Assembly (NCBI RefSeq): GCF_013374995.1
Contig: NZ_CP056030.1
Coordinates: forward strand, 2,698,501-2,762,500
DNA: 64,000 bases
Origin: Pseudomonas eucalypticola
GTDB taxonomy: Bacteria; Pseudomonadota; Gammaproteobacteria; Pseudomonadales; Pseudomonadaceae
Direction: 5' to 3'
Shown: positions 54,985 to 62,827 of the stretch, piece after piece
Numbering within the stretch: the first letter of the stretch is position 1
Layout of the letters: each line of letters starts with the position of its first letter
The notes under the pieces: model-generated
The model's database searches: none
What the model saw: only the letters and a program-made list of their open reading frames with translations
Told to the model about the DNA's origin: nothing
Program-made: the position numbers and the translations under genes

Positions 54985-55492
54985 TGCCAGCGCTCCGTTG
55001 ATCGACGCCACCGTGTTCATGGGCATGCACCATGCCGACCCTGCGGTGAAGCAGCAGTCGTTGGCATTCTTCGGCAACCATTTCGACAAGACGGTGAAGA
55101 TGAACTTCGCCCAGATTGGCTTGTGCGATGCGGTTATCTGGAAAAAAGCCCGAGCGCTCCAGGACGTCTATTACCCGTTCATGGACGTGCTGCACACCGA
55201 CATGAACATCGAGCGCCAAGGCTACTGCCAGCGTGTGTTGGAGCGCGCCGCGCAGGCCGATGAACTGCAGGGCCTGGATGCCGAGCGCAAACTGCTGGCT
55301 GCCCAGGTGCTGGAGTACCGTTTGCCATTCTTCACCCATGACCCGCGGTTGACCGGCCTGGCGGCGTTGCAGCCTTACCTGCAGCCGTTCCCGGCCCTGG
55401 ACGACCCTCAGGTTTTTCCTGCTGCGTTGCAGGCGCTGTACCAGCATTCCACTGCGCTGGTGGTGGCGGCGGAGGACCTGGCCCATGTCTGA
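54977..55492 (+). CDS. PIN-like small protein, candidate cyclodehydratase of the azomycin-type operon
   Basis: A 171-residue protein overlapping the PLP gene by 8 bp and the aldolase gene by 8 bp, with GGAGG 6 nt before its ATG. It starts PLIDATVFMGMHHADPAV and has LLAAQVLEYRLPFFTHDPRL later, a pattern like the acidic ends of PIN domains (Asp after strand 1; THDPRL near the last acidic residue). The azomycin pathway needs an enzyme that closes guanidinoacetaldehyde to 2-aminoimidazole, and by position this is the candidate. That assignment is inference; no catalytic motif proves it. Confidence 0.55.
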   Translation: MVNASAPLIDATVFMGMHHADPAVKQQSLAFFGNHFDKTVKMNFAQIGLCDAVIWKKARALQDVYYPFMDVLHTDMNIERQGYCQRVLERAAQADELQGLDAERKLLAAQVLEYRLPFFTHDPRLTGLAALQPYLQPFPALDDPQVFPAALQALYQHSTALVVAAEDLAHV

Positions 55493-56285
55493 AGGCAAAC
55501 TCTTCGTGCCGCTGGTCACGCCGCTGGATGACGCCCAGGGCATTTGCGTGGCGAGCGTCCGGCGCCTGTTGCACAGCTGCGCGCCCTTCGTGGATGGCTA
55601 CATTCCCTGCCTGACGTCCGGGGAGGGCTGGCGCCTGAGCGACGCCCAGTGGCAGGCCATGCTGGGTGCCACCCTGGACCTGGCGGGGGGAAAGACCGTG
55701 ATCGCCGGCATCGAGGCGGCCACCACCGAACAGGTGGTGGCTCGTGCCTGGCTCGCCGAGCGCATGGGCGCCCATGCGGTGATGTTTACCTCGCCATTCG
55801 CCCCGGGACTCACCCAACCGCAGATCATCAAGCACTACCGGGCCGTGCATGCTGCCACCTCGTTGCCGCTGATGATCTACAACGAGTCGGCGTTGTCGGG
55901 CAATGAAAAGACCCTGCCCACCCTGTTGGCCATCGCCGCCCTGGGGCGGGTGACGGCGATCAAGGACTCGCCTTCGGTGCCGCGTACGGCGGCAGACATC
56001 CAGGCCCTGCGCAGCGCCGGCCTGGCCTACCTGATCGGCTGGGAAGCGCAGTTGGCGGGTGCGTTGGGCAGTGACGGCAACGTGGTGTCGCTGGCCAACC
56101 TGGAGCCTGGGGTATGCCGCCTTGCCACCGTCGCCGACCAGCCCCGCGTGGCCCAGTGGGTGGCGCGCCTGGACGAGCGCTTCAACCTGGGCGCCGATGA
56201 CTGGTATGCCTGGGTCAAACGTGAACTCAAGGCTCGCGGCGTGCTGGCCAGCGATTACCTGGTAAAGGAGGACGAACGGCCATGA
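55485..56285 (+). CDS. DHDPS-family aldolase (RohR-like)
   Basis: A 266-residue TIM-barrel protein of the dihydrodipicolinate synthase/N-acetylneuraminate lyase family: FVPLVTPLDD, a G-x-x-G-type loop (CLTSGEGWRLS), Tyr in LPLMIYNES, and the Schiff-base lysine in VTAIKDSPS. Family members use pyruvate, or cleave a 4-hydroxy-2-keto acid to release it. In the azomycin pathway such an enzyme splits 4-hydroxy-2-ketoarginine to guanidinoacetaldehyde and pyruvate. It overlaps the neighbouring genes by 8 and 4 bp. DapA function in lysine synthesis is unlikely in this context. Confidence 0.82.
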   Translation: MSEGKLFVPLVTPLDDAQGICVASVRRLLHSCAPFVDGYIPCLTSGEGWRLSDAQWQAMLGATLDLAGGKTVIAGIEAATTEQVVARAWLAERMGAHAVMFTSPFAPGLTQPQIIKHYRAVHAATSLPLMIYNESALSGNEKTLPTLLAIAALGRVTAIKDSPSVPRTAADIQALRSAGLAYLIGWEAQLAGALGSDGNVVSLANLEPGVCRLATVADQPRVAQWVARLDERFNLGADDWYAWVKRELKARGVLASDYLVKEDERP

Positions 56286-57133
56286 CCCCCTCGCACAAGG
56301 CCCTGTTTCGGGCCAACCGCGCGCTGATCGAACGGCTGACACCTATCGACCCGGCCCTGCTGGAGTTCGAACAGCAATGGGTTGAGGCTAACTTCGCCGC
56401 CACCCTCACGCCGGAGCAACCCACTGACCTGGCGCAATTGCGCAAGGCGTTGGCCGAGCTGATCGCCTTCGAGAAGGATCAGGCTCCCGACAGCGTCGTC
56501 TACGTGGCCAATGACATGGACCGCGCAGAGTTCAAGATTCTGGTGCAGGAGTTTGCCCTCGACGGCCTCACCGAAGCGCAGGTGTTCTACCACCTGATGC
56601 CGCGGCTTTCGCTGGAAGCGCAGATGCCCATGTTGCGCATGATGATCGACGAGTTCGGCTCGGGGAACATCAAGCGTTCGCACACCACGCTGTACCAGGA
56701 GCTGCTGCGCGAACTGGAGATGCCGGTCGACCTGGAGCACCACATCCAGGTCAACGGCGAGGCGGGGTGTTCGTTCCCCAACCTGTTCTGCTGGCTGACC
56801 ATGAGGGCGGATGACCCGTCCTATTTCGCCGGTTTCGTGACCTATTTCGAAACCGTGGTGCCGTTTTTCTTCGAGTGCTACACCGACCTGTGCACGCGCC
56901 TGGGTATCCAGGCCCATGCCTACTATTCCGAGCATGTGCACATCGATGTGTTTCATGCCCTGGAAGGCCAGCGGTTGCTCAAGGCGATGGACAGCGGCGG
57001 CCACCTGGACGTGGGCAAGGCCTGGCGGGGCATCTGCATGGGCCGCGAGATCATCAACGCCGCCTTCGACGCCGCCGTGCTGAAGGCCCAGGAAATGACC
57101 CGGGAGCGCCAGCGCCATGTCGAGCGATCTTGA
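56282..57133 (+). CDS. Haem-oxygenase-like diiron N-oxygenase (RohS-like)
   Basis: A 283-residue all-helical protein. Iron ligands read E124-x9-H134 (DEFGSGNIKRSHT) and H218-x3-D222-x2-H225 (EHVHIDVFH), the same spacing as in the N-oxygenase domain of SznF; the Glu of YFETVVPFF is the likely helix-3 ligand. Such enzymes oxidise amines to hydroxylamines or nitro groups with oxygen. In the azomycin pathway the counterpart turns 2-aminoimidazole into 2-nitroimidazole. It overlaps the aldolase gene by 4 bp and the Rieske gene by 17 bp, so the ferredoxin is its probable electron source. Confidence 0.83.
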   Translation: MTPSHKALFRANRALIERLTPIDPALLEFEQQWVEANFAATLTPEQPTDLAQLRKALAELIAFEKDQAPDSVVYVANDMDRAEFKILVQEFALDGLTEAQVFYHLMPRLSLEAQMPMLRMMIDEFGSGNIKRSHTTLYQELLRELEMPVDLEHHIQVNGEAGCSFPNLFCWLTMRADDPSYFAGFVTYFETVVPFFFECYTDLCTRLGIQAHAYYSEHVHIDVFHALEGQRLLKAMDSGGHLDVGKAWRGICMGREIINAAFDAAVLKAQEMTRERQRHVERS

Positions 57134-57356
57134 GGAACTGACCCGTGCCGAGACCTTCAACCTGGTGGTCGCCGACCGCGAGTACCAGGTACCCCACCAG
57201 TGCCCGCATCGCGAGGGTTGGCTGGAGCACGGGATGGTCAACGAAGGCCGTCGCACCATCACCTGCCCGCTGCATTTTTCGGTGTTCTGCCTGGAGACCG
57301 GCAAGCAGTTGGGGGGGCCTGAGTGTGGCAGCCTGAAGGTGAAGCGGTTGAGGTAG
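57117..57356 (+). CDS. Rieske-type [2Fe-2S] ferredoxin
   Basis: A 79-residue single Rieske domain with C29-P-H31 and C50-P-L-H53, the cluster-binding C-x-H and C-x2-H motifs separated by 18 residues. It should shuttle electrons in the cytoplasm. Its start lies 17 bp inside the diiron oxygenase gene, so it is translationally coupled and most likely feeds electrons to that enzyme. No ferredoxin reductase gene is nearby; a housekeeping one would be needed. Confidence 0.88.
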   Translation: MSSDLEELTRAETFNLVVADREYQVPHQCPHREGWLEHGMVNEGRRTITCPLHFSVFCLETGKQLGGPECGSLKVKRLR

Positions 57357-57430
57357 GCAGACGGTGGTCCTAGCAAACCGTGTGAGCCCCACAACGTCAC
57401 CCCGTAGCAGCGGACCCGGCCGCGTCAAAA

Positions 57431-58315
57431 ACACCGCGCAGCATCAGGCACACCGCCTGCACCGCCGACGCGGCCAGGTCCGCTGCTACGAGCCGTGGCA
57501 ACCCTGTGGGACCGGGCGAAGCTCGGGAAGGGGCCCGCCAAGTGGACCGCGTTGTCCGCTTTCCGAGCTTGCGCCCGGTCCCACAACGGACCGTGTGGCA
57601 TGAGGCATACCGCGTGCATCGCCGACGCGGCCAGGTCCGCTGCTACGAGCCGTGGCAACCCTGTGGGACCGGGCGAAGCTCGGGAAGAGGCCCGCCAGGT
57701 GGACCGCGTTGTCCGCTTCCCGAGCTTGCGCCCGGTCCCACAACGGACCGTGTGGCACGAGGCATACCGCGTGCATCGCCGACGCGGCCAGGTCCGCTGC
57801 TACGAGCCCTGGCAACCCTGTGGGACCGGGCGAAGCTCGGGAAGGGGCCCGCCAGGTGGACCGCGTTGTCCGCTTCGCGAGCTTGCGCCCGGTCCCACAA
57901 CGGACCGCGTGGCATCAGGCATACCGCGTGCGCCGCCGACGCGGCCAGGTCCGCTGCTACGGGCCGTGGCAACCCTGTGGGACCGGGCGAAGCTCGGGAA
58001 GGGGCCCGCCAGGTGGATTGCGTTGTCCGCTTCCCGAGCTTGCGCCCGGTCCCACAACGGACCGCGTGGCATCAGGCATACCGCATGCACCGCCGACGCG
58101 GCCAGGTCCGCTGCTACGGGCCGTGGCAATCCTGTGGGACCGGGCGAAGCTCGGGAAGGGGCCCGCCAGGTGGATTGCGTTGTCCGCTTCCCGAGCTTGC
58201 GCCCGGTCCCACAACGGACCGCGTGGCATCAGGCATACCGCGTGCACCGCCGACGCGGCCAGGTCCGCTGCTACGCGGCTGCGGCAAAACCTGCGGGAGT
58301 GGGCGAAGCTCGGGA
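57431..58315. repeat. Tandem array of 157-bp REP-doublet units
   Basis: Five near-identical units start at 57504, 57661, 57818, 57975 and 58132, exactly 157 bp apart, with a half unit before and a decayed REP after. Each unit holds an inverted REP pair (CTGTGGGACCGGGCGAAGCT and its complement) plus a spacer with GACGCGGCCAGGTCCGCTGC. Units differ by a few bases. Long open frames across it in several phases reflect repetition, not coding, since 157 is not a multiple of three. Confidence 0.92.
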
Positions 58316-58317
58316 AT

Positions 58318-58346
58318 AAGGAAGGGGCGCAATGCGCCCCTTCCTT
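58318..58346. terminator. Hairpin terminator after the aceE gene
   Basis: AAGGAAGGGGCGCA and its reverse complement abut with one base between, forming a long GC-rich stem 18 bp beyond the aceE stop on the minus strand. The trailing T run on that strand is short, so strength is uncertain. Confidence 0.6.
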
Positions 58347-58364
58347 GTTTACCACCCAACGCTA

Positions 58365-61034
58365 TCAGACACTCGCCGGGTCCGTCTTGCCGGTATCGAT
58401 CTCAAGATCCACCAGCGCCTTGGCCACCACACTGCGTTCAATCACGCCGTCGTCGGCCAGGGCCTTCAGCGCTGCCAGCACCACGAACTGGCGGTCCACT
58501 TCGAAGTGGCGGCGCAGGGCTTCGCGGGTGTCGGACTGGCCGAAGCCGTCAGTGCCCAAGGCCACGAAGCGGCGGCCATGAACGAAGGGGCGGATCTGGT
58601 CGGCGAGGATCTTCATGTAGTCAGTGGCAACCACGACCGGGCCCTGGCGGCCGGCCAGGCAGTTTTCCACGTGGCTGGTGCGTGGCTCGGCCACTGGGTT
58701 GAGCAGGTTCCAGCGTTCCACCGCCTGACCGTCACGACGCAGTTCGGTCAGGCTGGTGGCACTCCACACGTCGCTGCTTACGCCGTAGTCGCGGGCCAGG
58801 ATTTCCCCGGCGGCGATCACTTCGCGCAGGATCGAGCCACAGCCCATCAGTTGCACATGGGGGGTGCCCTTGGCGGGCGCCGTGGTCGACAACGGGTACA
58901 GCCCCTTGAGAATGCCGTCGGCAACGCCTTCGGGCATGTCGGGGTGGCTGTAGTTTTCGTTGAGCAGGGTGATGTAGTAGTACACATCCTCGTTGTTGAC
59001 GTACATGCGGCGCATGCCTTCCTGGATGATCACCGCCAGCTCATACGAGAAGGTCGGGTCATAGGACACACAGCACGGAATGGTCGAGGACAGCACGTGG
59101 CTGTGGCCGTCGTCATGCTGCAGGCCTTCGCCCATCAGCGTGGTGCGCCCCGAGGTAGCCCCCAGCAGGAAGCCGCGTGCCCGGGCGTCACCGGCCGCCC
59201 AGGCCAGGTCGCCCACGCGCTGGAAGCCGAACATCGAGTAGTAGATATAGAACGGGATGGTCATCACGCCATGGTTGGCGTACGACGTGCTGGCCGCGAT
59301 CCAGGACGACATGGCCCCGGATTCGTTGAGGCCTTCCTGCATGATCTGGCCATCCTTGCTCTCCTTGTAGTAGCTCAGCTGCCCGGCGTCCTGCGGGGTG
59401 TACAGCTGGCCTACATGGGAGTGGATACCGATCTGGCGGAACAGGCTTTCCATGCCGAAGGTGCGCGACTCGTCCGGCACGATCGGCACGACCAGTTTGC
59501 CGATTTCCTTGTCCTTGAGCAGGGTGCTGAGGATCCGCACGAAGGCCATGGTGGTGGAAATCTCGCGCTCGCCGGTGCCTTTGAGCTGCGCTTGCAGCGC
59601 GGTCAGGGGCGGTATGGCCAGCGGCTCGACGTTGGCGTGGCGGGCCGGCACGTAGCCGCCCAGCTTGCTGCGCGCGGCCTGCAGGTAGCGCGATTCGGCG
59701 CTGTCGGCATCGGGCTTGAGGTAGGGCAGCTCGGCCAGTTGCTCGTCGCTGAGGTCCAGGTTGAAACGGTCAAGGAAAGCCTTGATGGCGTCGGTGCCCA
59801 TCTTCTTCTGCTGGTGGTTGATGTTCTGGCCTTCGCCAGCCTCGCCCATGCCGAAGCCTTTCACCGTCTTGGCCAGGATCACCGTCGGGCCGCCCGTGTG
59901 GCGCATGGCGGCAGCGTAGGCGTTGAAGACCTTCAGCGGGTCGTGGCCGCCGCGCGACAGCTTCCAGATCTCGTCGTCGGTCATGTCGCTGACCAGCTCC
60001 AGCAGTTCAGGGTACTTGCCGAAGAAATGTTCGCGCACGTAGGCGCCGTTCTGGGACTTGTAGTTCTGGTAGTCGCCGTCCACGCACTCCATCATGCGCT
60101 GGCGCAGCAGGCCGGTACGGTCCTTGTTCAGCAGGCGGTCCCAGCCGCTGCCCCAGATGACCTTGATCACATTCCAGCCAGCGGCGCGGTACAGGCTTTC
60201 GAATTCCTGGATGACTTTGGCGTTGCCGCGCACCGGCCCGTCCAGGCGCTGCAGGTTGCAGTTGACGACGAAAATCAGGTTGTCGAGCTTCTCCCGGCCG
60301 GCCAGGGAAATGGCGGCCAGGGACTCGGGCTGGTCCATTTCGCCGTCACCCAGGAAGGCCCACACCTTGCGGCCCTGGTGTTCCTTGAGGCCACGGTTTT
60401 CCAGGTAGCGCATGAAGCGCGCCTGGTAGGCGGCGGTGATCGGCCCCAGGCCCATGGACACGGTGGGGAACTGCCAGAAGTCGCCCATCAGGCGCGGGTG
60501 CGGGTAGGAGGAAATGCCGTCGCGGTCAGTTTCGCGGCGGAAATTGTCCAGTTGCTCCTCACTCAGGCGGCCTTCCAGGAAGGCGCGGCCATAGATGCCT
60601 GGCGAGGAGTGGCCCTGGATGTAGACCATGTCGCCGGCAAAGGTCTCGGTGCGGCCGCGGAAGAAATGGTCGAAGCCGACGTCATAGAGCACGGCGGCCG
60701 AGGCGTAGCTGGCGATGTGGCCACCCACCCCTGAGTGTTTGCCGGCGCGCAGCACCATGGTCAGGGCGTTCCAGCGGATGAAGGCGTTGATGCGCTTTTC
60801 GATACCCAGGTCGCCAGGGTAGGGCTGCTCACGCTCGGGGGCGATGGTGTTGACATAGGGGGTGGTGACGCGCCCGTGGAAATCCCCATGGCGCGCGACG
60901 TCGAAGTCGAGCAACTGATCGATGAGGTAGTGGGCGCGGGAACGGCCTTCCACATCGATGACCGACTCCATCGAGTCGATCCATTCACGAGTCTCCTGTG
61001 GGTCCCTGTCAAGAAACATCGATTGCTCTTTCAT
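58365..61034 (-). CDS. aceE: Pyruvate dehydrogenase E1 component, homodimeric type
   Basis: An 889-residue protein of the normal AceE length. The ThDP motif begins FLGDGEMDQPES and ends with an N of the NLIFVVNCNLQ strand; other marks are SSPGIYGRAFLEGR, KTVKGFGMGEAGEG and ALGTDGFGQSDTR. It decarboxylates pyruvate and passes the acetyl group to E2. The ATG at 61034 has GGAGGAG upstream and is preferred over 61127. aceF is not adjacent, as it would be in a standard locus. Next to a MarR gene and a truncated E1 paralogue, both with shared TTGCAA-type sites, this copy may be separately regulated. Confidence 0.93.
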   Translation of the reverse strand: MKEQSMFLDRDPQETREWIDSMESVIDVEGRSRAHYLIDQLLDFDVARHGDFHGRVTTPYVNTIAPEREQPYPGDLGIEKRINAFIRWNALTMVLRAGKHSGVGGHIASYASAAVLYDVGFDHFFRGRTETFAGDMVYIQGHSSPGIYGRAFLEGRLSEEQLDNFRRETDRDGISSYPHPRLMGDFWQFPTVSMGLGPITAAYQARFMRYLENRGLKEHQGRKVWAFLGDGEMDQPESLAAISLAGREKLDNLIFVVNCNLQRLDGPVRGNAKVIQEFESLYRAAGWNVIKVIWGSGWDRLLNKDRTGLLRQRMMECVDGDYQNYKSQNGAYVREHFFGKYPELLELVSDMTDDEIWKLSRGGHDPLKVFNAYAAAMRHTGGPTVILAKTVKGFGMGEAGEGQNINHQQKKMGTDAIKAFLDRFNLDLSDEQLAELPYLKPDADSAESRYLQAARSKLGGYVPARHANVEPLAIPPLTALQAQLKGTGEREISTTMAFVRILSTLLKDKEIGKLVVPIVPDESRTFGMESLFRQIGIHSHVGQLYTPQDAGQLSYYKESKDGQIMQEGLNESGAMSSWIAASTSYANHGVMTIPFYIYYSMFGFQRVGDLAWAAGDARARGFLLGATSGRTTLMGEGLQHDDGHSHVLSSTIPCCVSYDPTFSYELAVIIQEGMRRMYVNNEDVYYYITLLNENYSHPDMPEGVADGILKGLYPLSTTAPAKGTPHVQLMGCGSILREVIAAGEILARDYGVSSDVWSATSLTELRRDGQAVERWNLLNPVAEPRTSHVENCLAGRQGPVVVATDYMKILADQIRPFVHGRRFVALGTDGFGQSDTREALRRHFEVDRQFVVLAALKALADDGVIERSVVAKALVDLEIDTGKTDPASV

Positions 61035-61126
61035 AGCTTGTCTCCTCCGGCAGCGTGAGCAGGCACCGCAGTGTTCGGTGCCCAAGGGGGTCTGTTCGGC
61101 TTGTGGCCGGCCCCCGAAATATTTCA

Positions 61127-61178
61127 TTGCAACTGCAACTATCCGCTGAATTTATCCCGCGCTGGCGTACAATTGCAA
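61127..61178. promoter_or_regulatory. Putative MarR operators between aceE and marR
   Basis: TTGCAACTGCAACTAT at 61127-61142 and CAATTGCAACTA at 61170-61181 lie in the divergent promoter region. The first shares TTGCAAyTGCAAyTAT with the site before the truncated E1 gene (62793). This points to one regulator, probably the MarR protein encoded here, controlling all three genes. Confidence 0.6.
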
Positions 61179-61207
61179 CTAAATTACCCGTCGCTTCAGG
61201 AGAACCC

Positions 61208-61660
61208 ATGCCTCAGGGCCAAGCAGACCTCTGGTTCAATTTTGTGCGCGCGCACCGCTCGCTGATCCGCGAGATCGAGCGCCGCCTGGCCGCCGAACAG
61301 TTGCCTGCGTACGCCTGGTACGACGCCCTGTGGGGAATCGAAAGCGGCCCGCAGGGCACGCGGCGCATGCACGAACTGGCCGATGTGATGGTGATCGAGC
61401 GCTACAACCTCACGCGTCTGGTGGACCGCCTGGAAGCCGACGGCCTGGTTGAACGCCGGCGCTCCCCGGCTGATGGGCGCGGCGCCGTGGCGTGCATCAC
61501 CGACAAGGGCAGGGCATTGCGCAAGCGCATGTGGGCGGTGTACGAAGGTGCCGTGAACGAACTGTTCCTCAGCCAGTTCGACCCTGCGCTGCGCCAGACG
61601 ATGGCGCTGGCGCTGGAGCAGGCGCGCCTGGCTGCCAACGCCAGCGGTGGGGCTCAGTGA
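61208..61660 (+). CDS. MarR-family transcriptional regulator
   Basis: A 150-residue dimeric winged-helix protein. The recognition region reads MHELADVMVIERYNLTRLVDRLE and the wing GLVERRRSPADGRG. A CAGGAGA site precedes the ATG. It is divergent from aceE and its 3' end overlaps the end of the truncated E1 gene by 7 bp. With TTGCAA palindromes before itself/aceE and before that gene, it is the likely local repressor. Confidence 0.88.
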   Translation: MPQGQADLWFNFVRAHRSLIREIERRLAAEQLPAYAWYDALWGIESGPQGTRRMHELADVMVIERYNLTRLVDRLEADGLVERRRSPADGRGAVACITDKGRALRKRMWAVYEGAVNELFLSQFDPALRQTMALALEQARLAANASGGAQ

Positions 61661-62739
61661 GCCCGGCGGGCATCGGCCAGGGCGCGGTCGACCCGCGCGC
61701 TGTCGACGCTGCCCTGGCGCGCCAGCTCGGTCAGGGCGCTGACAACGATCCAGTGGCGGCTGACGGGTTGGCCGTCGCCCAGTGAGTCCGCGCCCAGGGC
61801 ACAGTAAGGCGCGCGCACGTGGCTGGCCAGTTGTTCGGCGATGTACTGGCCATAACCGGTGACGGCGACGATGGGCACCTGGCTGCCGGCCAGGCTGTGG
61901 TGCAGGTGCGCTGTCTTGCGCGGGCGGCCGGGGTTGAGGCGGTTCCAGCGTTCAGCGCTGGTGGCTTCACGGGCCAGGCGGGTGTAGCTGGGGCAGCTCC
62001 AGACTTCGCTCTGCACGCCCCAGCGCTCATCCAGCAGGCGTGCCGCGGCGCGGACCTCGCGCAGGCTCAGCCCGGCGCCCAGCAGGCGTACCCTGGGCCG
62101 CGAATCATCGACGTCGAAACCCTGCACCGGGTACATGCCCTTGAAGGCCGCGCTGGGGTCCGCTACCTGGGTGGGCTCCATGGCGGGTTCGTCGTGCAGG
62201 GTCAGGTAGCAGAAGCCGGGTTGCCCTTCGACATACAAGGCCTGCAGGGCACCCAGCAGGATCGCCCGGGCTTCTTCGCTGCACGCGGGGTCGTACGGCA
62301 GGCACTGGTGGTTGGCCGCCAGCCACAGCGGTAGCCAGGGGTGGGCACCCTTGGGCCAGCGCGAGGGCGAGGACTCGATATCGTTGCAGACGATGCCGCG
62401 GTCGGCGGCCTGGTTCGCCAGTGCACACAGCTCCGCCGAGGTAGGGGACTGGGTGAGGTACAGCAAGGGTTTCTCGCTGGCCCGCGCTTTTTCGCTGAAC
62501 CACAGCGGCCAGGTGCTGATCTGGCCGCCGTCATGGCCTGGGCGCAGGGTATCGCGCACCACCCAGATCTGTTGGGCGGTGTGCGGGTCGCCTTCCAGGC
62601 GGTTGGCGATGTCCAGCAGGGTATAGAGCGGCGAACTGGCGCCCGGGCCCGGCGCCGCCAGGGGGCCGCGGATCTTGTCCATCAGCGCCTGGGCGGCGCG
62701 GCCGGTGTCGGGAGTGTGGGGGAAGTGGGTCGTGTCCAT
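61654..62739 (-). CDS. Truncated pyruvate dehydrogenase E1-like protein lacking the ThDP domain
   Basis: The 361-residue protein resembles the C-terminal half of AceE: RLLGAGLSLREVRAAARLL, GVQSEVWSCPSYTRLAREA, SAERWNRLNPGRPRKT, and YCALGADSLGDGQ, each with a clear counterpart in the neighbouring aceE. The N-terminal ThDP-binding domain is missing, so it cannot decarboxylate pyruvate alone. The start (MDTTHFPHTP) is at 62739 behind AAGGA. It keeps an intact frame and its own operator-like site, so it appears maintained; it might bind E1 or E2 and modulate the complex. Confidence 0.78.
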   Translation of the reverse strand: MDTTHFPHTPDTGRAAQALMDKIRGPLAAPGPGASSPLYTLLDIANRLEGDPHTAQQIWVVRDTLRPGHDGGQISTWPLWFSEKARASEKPLLYLTQSPTSAELCALANQAADRGIVCNDIESSPSRWPKGAHPWLPLWLAANHQCLPYDPACSEEARAILLGALQALYVEGQPGFCYLTLHDEPAMEPTQVADPSAAFKGMYPVQGFDVDDSRPRVRLLGAGLSLREVRAAARLLDERWGVQSEVWSCPSYTRLAREATSAERWNRLNPGRPRKTAHLHHSLAGSQVPIVAVTGYGQYIAEQLASHVRAPYCALGADSLGDGQPVSRHWIVVSALTELARQGSVDSARVDRALADARRAH

Positions 62740-62792
62740 GAGGGTGGTGTCCTTTTCAGTCTGACACCACCATAAGGGATGGAAGGTTGTTG

Positions 62793-62808
62793 TTGCAATT
62801 GCAATTAT
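62793..62808. promoter_or_regulatory. Putative MarR operator before the truncated E1 gene
   Basis: TTGCAATTGCAATTAT contains the perfect palindrome TTGCAATTGCAA at 62793-62804, about 55 bp before the ATG at 62739. It matches the site at 61127 in 14 of 16 bases. Confidence 0.6.
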
Positions 62809-62827
62809 ATCCCGCCCTTTAACCGTA

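Noticed and set aside
55485..56285. DapA role in lysine biosynthesis
   Set aside because: The gene overlaps partners of an oxidative amino-acid pathway, and no other lysine genes are present; a retro-aldolase role fits better.
57504..58290. Tandem repeats considered as a CRISPR array
   Set aside because: The whole 157-bp unit repeats, including the supposed spacers, the units contain REP palindromes, and no cas genes are present.
57495..58702. Long plus- and minus-strand open frames across the repeat array
   Set aside because: They arise from 157-bp units that shift phase each repeat; the peptides are repetitive in three frames, lack start signals and match no family.
58332..60734. 800-codon open frame on the plus strand
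   Set aside because: It is antisense to aceE, whose motifs and length are unmistakable; GC-rich codon bias leaves the opposite strand open.
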